A stretch of DNA of 64,000 bases, taken from Calonectria ilicicola. Its lineage: Eukaryota; Ascomycota; Sordariomycetes; Hypocreales; Nectriaceae. The notes beneath the pieces were generated by a model, which saw only the letters and a list, made by a program, of their open reading frames with translations, searched no databases and was not told the DNA's origin. Each line of letters starts with the position of its first letter. Within the stretch, counting starts at the first letter, position 1. The stretch is from positions 1,116,001 to 1,180,000 of the forward strand of contig CP085832.1 in NCBI GenBank assembly GCA_020809705.1, read 5' to 3'. Below are positions 12,495-24,223 of the stretch, one piece after another. Made by a program: the position numbers and the translations under genes.

Positions 12495-15400
12495 AGGATG
12501 CAATGCACAATGCGCTGGCTCACGCCAAAATTAGATCTATACCCAGCAGCGTCTTGTTTAGACCCATTCGGCTCGTCTGTTGACTAAGGCGATGCCCATT
12601 CACCGAGGGCGAAATCCTTGCGGTTCCTGAAACCATTTCGGAAATGAAACCTTGAACTCGAGCGTCGAAGGCGACATATTTGATACCAAGAGCACCATGC
12701 CAGGTGTGTTAGCAATCAGTTACACAAACTGTACATTGCGTGTGTCTTTCACGGCTCGGGAACCAATGTATTGTACAGCGTACGTATGGATGCCTTGATA
12801 GCTCGGACTCCTACCAGCGTTCCGACTCCTTAGACGACCTCTTGGACCGCTGAGTGGTAATCGGCGCAAGATTCATGTGGGCGGCTAAATTCATCACAAT
12901 TCATTGTGTTGACTTGTCACTTTGGAAATTACTGAGTGAGCTGTCGGCTGGTGATTAGCGTTGCATTTGCAGCTGCCGCTGTCGACCGATCTGGGGTGGA
13001 GCTGAGCCCGGGGGATGACTCGTACTATTAACATGTAACGTTGGTGCGAGTTACCGCTCACCCCAAGCTATTAGATACAGTGGCAGTTGTGGCCGCCCAT
13101 GTTTTGGTGACACCAGTATCATTCATTCATGTACGGGTGAAAAGCAAACAAATCGAGTTTCTGTTGCTTGATAAGCTGACTGTCAGCCGATAGCCGGGAT
13201 TGGTCATAGATGCAAGAGATGCAGGAGCACTACGGATACGACAGGCATTACTTGGCCAAGATTTGCTGGGGTAGGTCGAGTTTGCTTGGTGGGATGGCTC
13301 TAAATTAATTGAGTACTGCAGACAAAGGGCCTGTGGCGTATTTCCGGTGGCGACCCCTGATGCGCGCTTGCCCCTGCATAAGTTTATTGTAAATTACCTT
13401 GTTGCGATCGAGACGCAACTTGTATCAAGAACACGTTTGGCAACAATTATCATGCTTTGAAGCGACATGCACACACCACGGGGGCAGCGGCCAATCTAGC
13501 GCCCTGCGATGCTTCGTGCATTCTGGGCCCAGCATTTGCTTATTCGTTCTAGTATCAAATGTTGGAGCACGACAGGCTTACGAGTAGCAGAATGCATGCA
13601 TGCATGTCCAAGACACATATCACAACGAGAAGAACCAATGAAGGCAGATATTCGCGAACAAATAAACCTACGTGGCCTTATCATCATCGTTTGCATCACA
13701 TCATTCTGTTTAATTGGTCTATGTTTTCTTCTGCTTCTTTTGAATGCCTGCTAAGCGCCAACGTGTACTCTGTTCCTGTTGGCTACGTGTGTGTAGTGCC
13801 ACCATCCATTACACGTTGTGGCTGGAGTCATATGTGATTGTTGCACCCACCACCAGATCAACCCGTGCTTTGTGTGAATCTGGGCCTTGTGCATTGCGAA
13901 TATGGACACGCCGAACATCACTTGCGGCTTATTTAAACTTTGTCACATTGAGGAGGAAAAAAATCAATTCATCGTATCGACTCGGCCGCGGCTAATACTC
14001 CGGAGTGGTTTGTGGGCACTCCGTCTTAGGGTTAGCCGCGACTGCGAATACAAGCAAGCAATCCTCTGGGTCATCAAGGACTTTTTAATTAAGCGGCCCT
14101 CGCGTGCGACATACGAAAAAAGAAACATTCATGCGCACGTGACGCGAACGAATTTTCCGGAACAGGGCACGGATGGATGCCAGACAATGGCGGAAAGTGG
14201 GAGAGTAAAGACGACGGTGGTGGCGAGCCATCTCGTCGCGGTAGTTCTTGAACCAGGCAGATGAATTCCAAGCAGGCCAAAACGTCAAAGCACTATCAAG
14301 CAGGGACACACATTAACGAGGGCCTGATTTTCGAAGCAGGCCAGCACCCAGAGTTTCACCTATGCCTTAAGCGGACAGCAAGGCACAGACACGACGCGCA
14401 CCGCTGGCAGAGCAGCTCCCATTAGGATTCAGCCCTCGTGCAACCCCCTCCAAACCGAATCGAAAAGAACCTTGTCCCCAGCAAGCAAGGAGAATTCTGG
14501 AGGAGCAAACGCCGGGTAAAGCCCGGCACCAGCCCGTTCCAGCCTAGCGGCAAGGCGCCTGGGCGGGTCATGAGCCACTGAGGAACCACTGAAGGGCAGG
14601 CGCCCACTAAAGCATGGGCCCCTTCGCTGGAGCACAGTACAGGAATGACGCCTTTAGTAAACCTGGGCGCTGGAAATGAGGCCTGGAGCATCGCCATGGC
14701 CACTGTGAAGACTTGAGGCGGGCGCGAGGGACCAACCACCGCCCGCCAACCACCAGGGCGCGAGTGGACTCCGATCGGGAGGTACCGGCAACGCCTCAGC
14801 ACTTGTGCGGCCACACAGGTACCGCCTGCGCTTAGGTACCTTAGCGCCTAGGGCTCTGATGTACCTTCCATCCCTACCTATGTAGAGTTTGGCCGGGAGG
14901 CGGACGGGGAAGGCGACAGTACAGCGCCGAACAGACTCCAATTTTCCCTTTTCAAATCTCTCTGATTTTTCCCACCTCAGGTCTAGTCACCACCACAAAC
15001 GAACAACGTTGAAACATCACCACGTCCTAAAACTGCCCTTTCGTGCGCTCTTCGCCCACGCATCTCCAACGAACCATCTTTTGCGTCCCAAGTAGTATTG
15101 TCGCGTTTTCGGGCCCGATCGCTCCAGCAGCTTCAACCAATACGCTTACACGTCGCTCGGCACCTCGCATCCTCAAAAAAAAAGTAACCCTACGCACCAT
15201 CAGCCCCATCTGTGCAGTGCTTTTGTGTCTCCGGGTTCCCGCACTTTCGAGTCAGTCCCCGTTCCCTCTCTTTCTCCTCGTTTTGTCACGCCAGAGCCCA
15301 CGACCAACCGCAAGCAAAATTCCCAACAGATAAAAAACTATTTCGACTGTTTGTACAGCCTTGATTGACTGCGCATCATCCCGTCCATTTTGCGACCAGA

Positions 15401-15504
15401 CGATACGTGCAAGCCGCCCGCCCCCGCGTATTCCAAACTTCAACCTCAAAAAACCACAACACCCAACGCTCCAGCACCCGCTGCTCGAGAGTGTTTTAAC
15501 AGCC
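12495..15504. other. Long intergenic region and GYF-gene promoter
   Basis: 3 kb between two genes on the same strand. An imperfect hairpin lies at 13987-14040 (listed separately). GGTACC-containing units recur at about 14780-14850. The last 600 bp before the GYF start are C-rich and should be its leader. Open frames (for example 14422-14814 -) have no family features. A small exon missed by eye is possible. Confidence 0.5.
13987..14040. repeat. Imperfect hairpin / inverted repeat
   Basis: The left arm CGCGGCTAA (13987-13995) pairs perfectly with TTAGCCGCG (14032-14040). An inner pair CGGAGTG (14001-14007) and CACTCCG (14017-14023) closes a 9-nt loop. The unpaired bulge on the right arm includes TTAGGG, probably by chance. 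It could be a remnant of a small transposon, or a palindromic site for a Zn2Cys6 regulator. Confidence 0.6.
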
Positions 15505-18500
15505 ATGCCATCCAATCTTCCTTCGAGCTTTGCCTCGGCTGCCGCAGGCCAAACCGCCAGCCGCGATTCTAGAGGTGGTCGAACTGATGGGAGGGGAGCT
15601 GGTAGCGGAGACTGGTGAGTAACGATGCCCTCTTGCTTTGGTGTCTTGTGTCGGCTGTCTTGTTCACTGCTGTCGTGCCTCCACTCGTGTCCCGTGTTCC
15701 ATATGCGACAGTTACGACGTGCGAGGCATACCTTGTGCCATCTTGTCGAGATTTTTTATTCGAGACATAGTACACATGCAGCCTTTGAAGCTCGTTTACC
15801 GCCAGACCTGGGTATACCTTGTTTGGCCCTCGTGCGCTGCCTGATCAAAATCAGCCTCGACGAACCGTTCATGTCACATCCCCCAATGATTTTGAACGTG
15901 TGCCGGCCTTTCTCGACGTTTTTTTTTATGCCGCTTTGCGGGACTTGATCAAGCAAGACCAATCCACTAACGGTGTTCTCGTAGGGCGAGACGAGATGGA
16001 CGATCGACTAACGGCACTCTGACCTTCCGACGATCATCCACGACCCCCTTAGGCCAACCCTCCTCACAGCCTCCTGCTCCGATTGACAATGCCATTCATA
16101 TTCCTGCAAACGTCGAGAACCCCATCGCGCCTCCATCGACGCAGGAGCTAGGCCCCGCACGTTACACTAAAGAGGATCTACTTGACATGTTCCGCCCACA
16201 AAAAGGCAACGACAGTGCATCCAGACTGTTTATTCCAGGCTGGAATCCGGGACAGGTTAATGGGCACGCTCAGAGGGGTTGGGGGAAGACTAACGACAAC
16301 CATATTCCGCAAGAGCCTGGTGCTTGCTGGGACCAAACGGGAGACACGACTCCCATGGGACTACATGACCTGACGTTGGAGGAGAAAGAGGTGCGTCCAA
16401 CATTGCCCGAGCCGATGACTTGACGAAAACCGCGATTGCTAACAACTTCTAGGCTTTTTCTACAGAGATCAACTCGCCACTCAAACCACCAACTCAAAAT
16501 AAGGAAGCCCATCAACCTGGCCCGAACGGTCGAAAGGCCTCTCTCTCCCAGGGTGCTAATAATTCTTTCGGCGTGAGCTCACCTTCGTCTGCCACTAGGC
16601 CGGGTACGCGTCGACGTGAGACCGTCGATTCGAACCCCTTTATTGGTAGCGCTATGGCGTCACCTACCGCGAGTCGATTCTCCCGAGATGACCCCTCATA
16701 CTGGTTCCCACGCAAGAACACAGATCTCAAAGACAACGACCCCGACGATTCAGATACTGAACCCACGTCTCGTGAGGCACCTGGAAAGTTGCCACCGTTT
16801 GGTAATTTGATGCGATCCAACACTGGGGGAATTGGGAACATGGGGTCAATCTGGCCTCCATCTAACCCCACTACGCCTGGTGCGGGTGGGTTCGGTAACT
16901 TCGCCCTGCCCTCATCCACGATCGGTGACAAGCGTGTAGGAGCGGCTCCTGGGGGAGGTGGAAGTCGACTCGCCCATCTGATTCCCAAGGACGGTTCAGA
17001 GATTATTGGCGGCAGACCTGGTGAGAACCCTAACCCGCTGAACCAACAGTCCTGGCGATCTCGACCTCGCACGGACACCGATCCGTTTGGTGGCGATGAT
17101 GGGCTTTCTGGCAGTGCGATTCTTGGAGGCGCGCAGGATGACTTGCCTCAAAGTCGACACGGAGCCATGGGTACTCCAGTCAAGGGGTCCACTGGTGACT
17201 TTGGCATGTCGGGTCTCAACATGGGCGGTTCCAGCGACGACGGTCCTATCAGCCCATCTGAGACAAATCCGTACCGAAGCCCGCCTGCTGAACGTCATGA
17301 CCAGGATGACAACGACGCCAGTGGTGGTGACAAACCACATGGTGTCAATCCCCATGACCCGCCGTCCAACTTTGGTTCGATTTCTCGCGGCTTTGGCGGC
17401 GTTCCCTTTGATGGAAGCGACCGTAGCCAGACGTCCAGCGTAGGAGCAAAGGGGTACCCGTCTTTGAGCACCCTGTCGGGCTGGCCTGCTCCTGGCGGCC
17501 CGTCAATTGGAACGCCTGATCGCGAGCGACCCAATTTGGGCAATGCCTTTGGCAGTTCTTTGTTTAGTCCCATTGGTGAGCTCCAATCCCCTGGGCTTTC
17601 CAACCTGAACAACGTGTTTGGTCCTGCTAGCGCTGGGGGAATTGGAACCGGCAGCATCAGCCGTGGAAGCAAGCTGGGCTCACTGTTCCCCCCCGCCATG
17701 CAGGCCCAGATGCAAGGCCATGGCGAGCACGACAATAACTTGTCTGACTCTCTACCAGATCTCCGCCAAAGCAACCCGCTCGGAGCCATTGGTCGCAACA
17801 CATTTGGAATTCCCGCTCGTGACACGGATAGTCCTATGAGGTCGAACCGCGGCGTATTCGAGGAACTCTTTCCCTCAAGCAACGCGGGTCAAATGCACAA
17901 TGTCTTCAGCACTGCTGAGCCCGTCCACCCTGGCGCTACTGCTACTGCCCCTCAGTCATTCACTCCTGTTGGCGGAAGCCTGCCTTTTGGTGGCAACCAG
18001 GTTGGTGGTGATCCACCTGCTGCCCAAGTTCGTCAGATGGTTATGCCTGATCGTATGCGATGGGTATATCTCGATCCCCAGGGGCAGGTTCAAGGACCAT
18101 TCACTGGGCTTGAGATGAACGACTGGTACAAGGCCAACTTCTTCACCCCGGATCTCCGAGTGAAGAAAGTGGAGGACCCTGAGTTTGAGCCTCTGGGCCA
18201 GCTCATCCGACGTATTGGGAACTCTCGTGAGCCCTTCTTGGTTCCTCAGATTGGAATTCCCCATGGCCCACCTGCCCAGTCTGGGCCCTTTTCTCCCTCC
18301 AGTTCTAGCGGTGTCATTCCCCCTCTGAGCGGGGTGTTCCCCAGCTTCGGACGTACACTCACGGCCGAAGAGCAGAACAACCTTGAGCGACGCAAGCAGG
18401 AAGAGCAATTCCTCATGGTACAGCAGCGCGAGTTTGTTATGCGCCAACAAGCGATGTCTAAGTTCCAGATGCAAGGACCAGCTCTCCAGCACCACTCAAG

Positions 18501-20451
18501 TGCACACAGTCTACAAAGCCAGCCCAGTTTTGGTAGCATGACCTCCCCAAACCCAATTGGCGTACCTCACCAACAACAACAGCCCATTGGTCCCATCCCT
18601 ACTTCTAGTGGATTCTTTGACGGTGCTCCGGGATCTCAGGGTGTTGCCGGGCCTACTGCGGGAAACGCGGAGGGGTTTCGAGAGGAGGACCTGGCCAACC
18701 TTTCTACCGCTGAACGCCAGGTGATTGCCAACCTTCAGACGGCTGCTCCTGGTTCTGGTGCTCCCCAGCCGATTGGCGCCCCTTCCAACGAAGCCAACCT
18801 TCGCACTGGTCTCCCTCAGACCGAGGAGCTTCAACAGGACGAAGAGGGCTTCAAGGATCGTCTGCAGGAATTTGAGGGCCTGCGAGCCGAGCACGAAGCT
18901 GAACAGGCCGCCAAGGAAGAGAAGTCCGACGAGGATGAGCTCGAGCTCGAGCTCGAGGCTGAGCCTGCTTCTTCCCCTGAACCTGTTGAGCAGTCCCCCG
19001 AACCCCCCGTTCTCACTGCCAAGGCTGCTAAGGCTGCTGCTAAGAGAAAGGCTGCGGAGGAGTCTCTGTCGCTGACACAACAGGTTCAGAAGACTCAAGC
19101 TGCTGCTGCTGCCGCCGCCGCTGCCGCCGCTGCCGCCGTTGCTGCCGCTGCTGCCGTTGTTCAGAGCACGGAACCTGGCATGCCCATGCCATTCCCCCCT
19201 CCTACTTCGACTGGCACCCCTCTTCCCGCTCCCACCGCCCAGCGAGTTCGATCCAACCTTCCTGAGCAGTATAACCGATCACAGACCGGAACCCCTGATA
19301 CTGCCTCTGGGCCACCTCCTCTGGCCCCCTGGGCCAAGGATCCCGGCGCTGAGGGACACAAGGGTCCCAGCCTGAAGGAGATTCAAGAAGCCGAGGCCCG
19401 TAAGGCAGCCAAGGCTGAAGAAGCTGCAGCAGCGCTCCGAAAGGCTGTCCTTGAACAGGAAGCTGCCGCCCTTAGAGAGCGAGAGAAGGCTGCCGCTGTA
19501 GCCAGCGCCGGTCTTCCTGCTACAAGCACCTGGGGTCACGGCTCTCCTGCTCCTACGGCCAGCCCCTGGGCTAAGCCTGGGCCTTCCAAGGGTCCCACTG
19601 CTGGTCCTCCTACTTCATCTTCTAACTCGAAGACGAAGACCCTCGCCGAGATCCAGCGCGAGGAAGAACAGCGTAAGCAGAAAGCTAAGGAGTCTGTTGT
19701 TCAGTCTGGTGGCGTGCCCTTGAATGCTTCTTCTAAGAGCTATGCCAACCTTGCTGGTAAGCCTGGCCAGATCCCTCTCACCAACGCTGCAGCTGCTGCT
19801 GCCGCTGTCGCCGCCGCCACCGCACCCCCCCCTGGAGCCGGATGGGCTACTGTTGGAGCTGGTGGTAAGGTCAAGATCCCAACTGGTCCTTCGTCTCAAA
19901 GTCGATCCGTCAGCGGTACTAGCATCAAGCCCGTAACCTCCCCTATTAAGACTACCATCAAGCCTGTCTCTATCAGTGCTAATGGCAAATCTGAGGGTGG
20001 CAACACTGCCATGGAGGAGTTTAACAAATGGGTGAACCGGGAGCTTTCCCGGGGCATCACTGGTGTCAACGACAGTAAGTTGCCTTTTAGCATGATACTG
20101 AAAACCTTCAAGAAGGTATTTGCTGACCAATTATTAGTTGCCAACTTCCAAGCCACTCTTGACGTCCTCCCTCTGGATACTGGATTGATTGCCGACGCTG
20201 TATACGCCAACTCGACTACCATGGACGGCCGTCACTTTGCTGAGGAGTTTGTCCGCCGTAAGAAGCAAGCCGAGCGTGGCATCATTGAAAAGCAGCCTTC
20301 TGCCTCAGAAGCCAAGCTCGGCGGTGCCGCTGGTGGCTGGAGTGAGGTTGCGAAGAAGGGTGGTGCCAGTACCCAGCCTCGTGAGAGCGATGCCAGTATG
20401 CAGGCAGCTGGTTTTAAGGTTGTTCCCGGCCGCAAGAAGGGCAAGAAATAG
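15505..20451 (+). CDS. GYF-domain protein, Smy2/GIGYF-like, very large
   Basis: Adaptor with a GYF domain, a fold that binds proline-rich peptides. Relatives act in translational control, mRNA decay and COPII traffic; which applies here is inference. Predicted 1483 residues from exons 15505-15614, 15985-16390, 16453-20074 and 20138-20451; the first intron is 370 bp. The N-terminus MPSNLPSSFASAAAG and GRSTNGTLTFRRSS look like conserved fungal N-terminal blocks. The GYF domain is at about residues 705-760 (RWVYLDPQGQVQGPFTGLEM, then WYKANFFTPDLRVKK). Much of the rest is disordered: Gly/Pro/Ser-rich before the domain, then Gln-rich, an acidic patch, an alanine run at about residue 1054, and Lys/Glu/Ala-rich coiled coil. 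The last intron (20075-20137) is 63 nt with no in-frame stop, so retaining it would simply insert 21 residues. Confidence 0.9.
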
Positions 20452-21058
20452 ATGCCGTTGCCTCTTGACTGAAGGAGCGGCTTGTTTGGATGATGGTGTT
20501 ATGAGCATGTGTCTTGTCGGTTTCGTTTTCTGTCTGTTGCAACTCCATGTCAGCTTGCACCTGTATTTCCTATGTTCGGTCGCTCTTGGCTGGACATGAC
20601 TGGAAAGCATTTTTTTTGTAATGCGACGCAAGGCGGAATGTTTTGTTTTTGCTTTGTATCATGATCGGATGGGTTGATGTGTGATGATGTTACAAAGGCA
20701 ATGAAGTATGCAACGAATTATTGAGTTAGGAAAGCGATGCATCGGTACAAAATATCGTGTAGGAGAATATGAGAAAGCCAAGCGTGTTCAGATTGAAGCC
20801 GCTCTTGGACCTTATTGCACAAGACTTGGTCGTAAATGTTTGATGGCGTGCGTCAAGACATGGGTTTTTTTTTCAAAGTCCCTGTGCATTGATGAGCCGC
20901 AAGCCTTTGATTCAATGATTCCATTTCTCGACTATCTTTTTTGTCTATCCCACAAAATGCAACGCATCCATCAAATCATGCAATACGTAAAACCATAAAA
21001 AGCCATAAACCCCATGCATTCATTCGTCCTTTGAACCTGCTCGCCATGTTGGTTTAGC
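20452..21058. other. Convergent 3' intergenic region
   Basis: 607 bp between the stops of the GYF gene and the TPR gene. It is T-rich, including short T runs, and should hold both 3' UTRs. No gene seen. Confidence 0.5.
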
Positions 21059-24000
21059 TTAGGACGATATCTTCAAGTTTTCCATCAGTCCCTCCAAAAC
21101 AACCCACCCATCGCTGCCCTCCCAGTTCTCCCTCGCCTTGCCCATGACGGTGCGCACAGCACTGCGGGCCTTGCCCTTCCACTTGGGTCCGATGGTGTCG
21201 ACCTCGGGGCCCCAGTTCTCCAGTACGGAGACGAGGGCGTCGGTGCGCTCGACGACGATGGCCCAGGCACCCGCGTTGGACGTCCAGTCGCTCGTCTCGT
21301 CGACGGCGGCGCCGGGGAGGAGGCCGCTGCCCGCGGATCCGATGGCGGCTCGCCAGGCCCGCTCGGATGCTTCGATGGCGCCCGTGTAGTCGCGGCGCCA
21401 GGAGCGGAGGCGGGACACGAGAGTCCACAGCTCGGAGCGCTTGGTGATGAGCGGCAGAACCTCCTCCTCAAAGAGGCGGGTGACGAGGCGCTCAGGAGAG
21501 CCGCGCGGGGGCTCGTAGATGCCGGAGCCGGATGTGCCGTTGTCCTTTGTGAGGACCACGTCCTGCAGGAGAGCACCGAGGACGTCGGAGTCGATGGCGT
21601 CCTCGGTCTTGCGGATGCGGATGACGTGACGCATGGCGATAATCATGTCGGCGATGGCGGGGGGCTGCATGCGGGAGGCGAGTGTCACAACATTATCCCA
21701 GATACGCCAGTTGTCGTGGGCAATGGAGGCACCCTTCTTGTAAGCCGCAAGGGACTGGGCAAGCAGCTTGGCGGGGTCGTTGCGAGGGTCGTCCTCCTTC
21801 TCTGGTGAGAGGGTAGTCTCGTCTTCATCCTCGTCAGCAGCGGGAGCAGCAGGAACAGCGGTCTCGTCTTTGCTCTCGGATTTCTGGTTCTGTTTCTCCT
21901 TTGACACCTCGAGGAACAAACTCCACAGGGCGCTGCCCAAGTTGCTCCAGGTACGGGCATCCTCTCCTCCAGCAGTATCGCTCGCGCAGCCGATAGATCG
22001 GTTGAAGGCCTCGGCAGCATCTTGGAACCGGGCCAAGCGCAAGCTAAGGTCACCAAGGCGACTCCACAAGTCCGGGCTGAGTCTGTTTGCGGCCGTGGCC
22101 TTCTTGTAGGCATCGACAGCTTTTTCCCACTCCTTAGTCTGGACGTAGTGTTCTCCTAGTGACTTTTGCGCACGCGAGTAGCGGTGCTTGGAAATCTCCC
22201 ACGCTCGCTCGTAGTGAGCAGGTTCCTCCTCGATATCTCCCAGGATGCACCACAAGCGTGGTGCGTTGGGAGGTGACGGCTTGCGCTCCGGTCCAGCAAA
22301 GTCGGCGGCCTTGAGGTGCATTGCGTCCTCGGTGCTGACGCCTTCGTCGTCTGCATCGATAGCTGCCTCCTCTTGTCCAGTGCGCTGGAACAAACGCCAT
22401 CGGATGATTCCCTTGGCCTTTGCTTCGCCTCCGCTTCCACGGCCATCCTCGTCATCAGCGGCTGCGCTGCTAGCGAGACACAAGGCGACTTCAGCCCACA
22501 AGCGCAAGCGCTTGAAGATCTCAAGAGCAGACACCAGGGAGCCAACGCCAGCCCAGGCGTAGGCAAGCTCAGACTCAAGGTGCCATCGAGGGGGAGATGA
22601 GAGGACGTGGATGTACTGCAGACGGACCTGAGCCGGGGCCGATTCAGAGGCCTTCGGGGCCGGAAGGAAGGTGGTCGGCTTGCTCGCCTGTGAAGTTGTG
22701 GTGGTGGTTTGATCTGGAGCTGTGACTGCAATAACTGGAGCATCAGTCTCGGTGCTCGACTCTTCAGGCTTGGTCTCAACTTGGGCCTCGGCGGTCGTGT
22801 CGGTCAGGACCTGGTCCGCGACGGCCTGCATCTGCAAGACACCACGCTCTACGGTCTTGCTTCGGTGGACCTCAATTCGCGAACGGACGAGAAGGGCCTG
22901 CGTGTAAATCTGCCAGTTGGTCGACTTGTCGGAAATGACGCGGACTGCGTAGGGGAGAATCTCGGCCGATGTTAGTGTATCGACTGGTGAGAAGGCATCC
23001 TTCAGAGTAGCCTCGGTCAGGAGAATAATCTGGTCGAGGGAGGACAGCTGGGGTTGGTCATCGGGGGCCAGCTCAGCCAGGGCAGCAGGGAGGTCGGCCT
23101 TGGGATCCTCGTTTCCGTTCTTTTCCTTACTGAACTGAATCTCTTCGAGGAGGGTATCATTGTTGAGAGGCAGAGCCTCTGGCCTAGCGTCTTGTTCCTC
23201 GTCACCTTCGTCTGCTGCTGTGTCGGCGCCGCTCTTGGCCAGGACGACGAGTTGACTAATGTCCCTTTCCTGGAACTTTGTTCTCTTTCCTAGTGCGCCG
23301 GAGAGGGCGTATAGAAGACCACTTGTCTGGGCGGCCTCCTTGAGACTCTCTCGAGCTTTATCATCGCGGCCAAGGAGGATATAGTCGTTGGCAGCCTCGA
23401 CAAGGAACTTGACCTTGTCGTCTCGACCCCAAGTATCTTCGGTCAATGACCAAGCCTCATCGCTGATGACTTGTGATCGAACATTGGTGATTCCATCAAA
23501 GATGGCAGTGGCCAGTGTAGGCACGTCACTCCACTGGGAGCTTCGAGTAAAGTTAGATCCAGGGCCGAGACTGGGTTGGGTGAGCAGCTTGTAGTGCCAG
23601 ACATTGACACGGAGCTTTGTCCAGGCCAAGCTGTGCTTGAGGGCGCCCTCGTCGGAAGGGATCTCAATCACGTCAGCGCTGACTTGGCTCAGAGCATCGA
23701 TGATGATGAACCGGGCCAAAGCAAAGAGTTCAAGATGAGGGATGTGAGCATAGGGCGAGACACCATCGACCTCAAGCTTCTGCAGACACGTCTTATGAAG
23801 ACCGCCCAGGGTTCGCTTGGAAGCATCCGGCTGAGCATCAGCCCAGACCTTGGCCAGGCGAGCATTGAGGGCATCAGCATCAGCAAGAACGGGACCGGTG
23901 ACGTTAACCTGGAGAAAGGCATCAAAGGCAGCGAGGCCGACGGCGAGGACACCGTCCTTGTTGGACTGGACCAGGGCAGCGACATCATCAGACACTGGAG

Positions 24001-24223
24001 TCCCTGAAGCAACATGACTAGCAAAGGCTTCGATCAGCTGAGCGGGGATGGCGTCCCGCACCTGGGTCGGGGCCGGAGCCGGGGCCGGAGCTTCGCCTGT
24101 GGTGGTTGTTTCAGTCGCCGGGGTGGAGGCGGCGGAACCCGAGACCGACGCTCCGGGTGCGGCCAGGAGGATGGCGGCGTAGTGCCCAGCGCGCAGGGCG
24201 GAGCCACAGGTGCTGTGAGACAT
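21059..24223 (-). CDS. TPR-repeat protein, TTC27/Emw1-like
   Basis: Cytosolic tetratricopeptide-repeat protein of the TTC27 family; the yeast member Emw1 is essential and linked to cell wall maintenance. Intronless, 1054 residues, longer than yeast Emw1 (about 900). The frame stays open upstream to 24679, but I chose the ATG at 24223 (MSHSTCGSALRAGHYAAILL): the extra 152 codons cover homopolymeric C/T-rich leader and read as low-complexity. The family core is visible at about residues 590-750: IIRWRLFQRTGQEEAA, PRLWCILGDIEEEPAHYERA, then TPR units SLGEHYVQTKEWEKAVDAYK and LWSRLGDLSLRLARFQDAAE. A Glu/Asp-rich insert follows at about 790-820 (DEDEDETTLSPEKEDD). Assignment rests on the W-C-x-GD block plus repeat order. 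Confidence 0.88.
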   Translation of the reverse strand: MSHSTCGSALRAGHYAAILLAAPGASVSGSAASTPATETTTTGEAPAPAPAPTQVRDAIPAQLIEAFASHVASGTPVSDDVAALVQSNKDGVLAVGLAAFDAFLQVNVTGPVLADADALNARLAKVWADAQPDASKRTLGGLHKTCLQKLEVDGVSPYAHIPHLELFALARFIIIDALSQVSADVIEIPSDEGALKHSLAWTKLRVNVWHYKLLTQPSLGPGSNFTRSSQWSDVPTLATAIFDGITNVRSQVISDEAWSLTEDTWGRDDKVKFLVEAANDYILLGRDDKARESLKEAAQTSGLLYALSGALGKRTKFQERDISQLVVLAKSGADTAADEGDEEQDARPEALPLNNDTLLEEIQFSKEKNGNEDPKADLPAALAELAPDDQPQLSSLDQIILLTEATLKDAFSPVDTLTSAEILPYAVRVISDKSTNWQIYTQALLVRSRIEVHRSKTVERGVLQMQAVADQVLTDTTAEAQVETKPEESSTETDAPVIAVTAPDQTTTTTSQASKPTTFLPAPKASESAPAQVRLQYIHVLSSPPRWHLESELAYAWAGVGSLVSALEIFKRLRLWAEVALCLASSAAADDEDGRGSGGEAKAKGIIRWRLFQRTGQEEAAIDADDEGVSTEDAMHLKAADFAGPERKPSPPNAPRLWCILGDIEEEPAHYERAWEISKHRYSRAQKSLGEHYVQTKEWEKAVDAYKKATAANRLSPDLWSRLGDLSLRLARFQDAAEAFNRSIGCASDTAGGEDARTWSNLGSALWSLFLEVSKEKQNQKSESKDETAVPAAPAADEDEDETTLSPEKEDDPRNDPAKLLAQSLAAYKKGASIAHDNWRIWDNVVTLASRMQPPAIADMIIAMRHVIRIRKTEDAIDSDVLGALLQDVVLTKDNGTSGSGIYEPPRGSPERLVTRLFEEEVLPLITKRSELWTLVSRLRSWRRDYTGAIEASERAWRAAIGSAGSGLLPGAAVDETSDWTSNAGAWAIVVERTDALVSVLENWGPEVDTIGPKWKGKARSAVRTVMGKARENWEGSDGWVVLEGLMENLKISS

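Noticed and set aside
14024..14034. TTAGGG, telomere-like hexamer
   Set aside because: A single unit inside a hairpin bulge, not an array; no subtelomeric features nearby.
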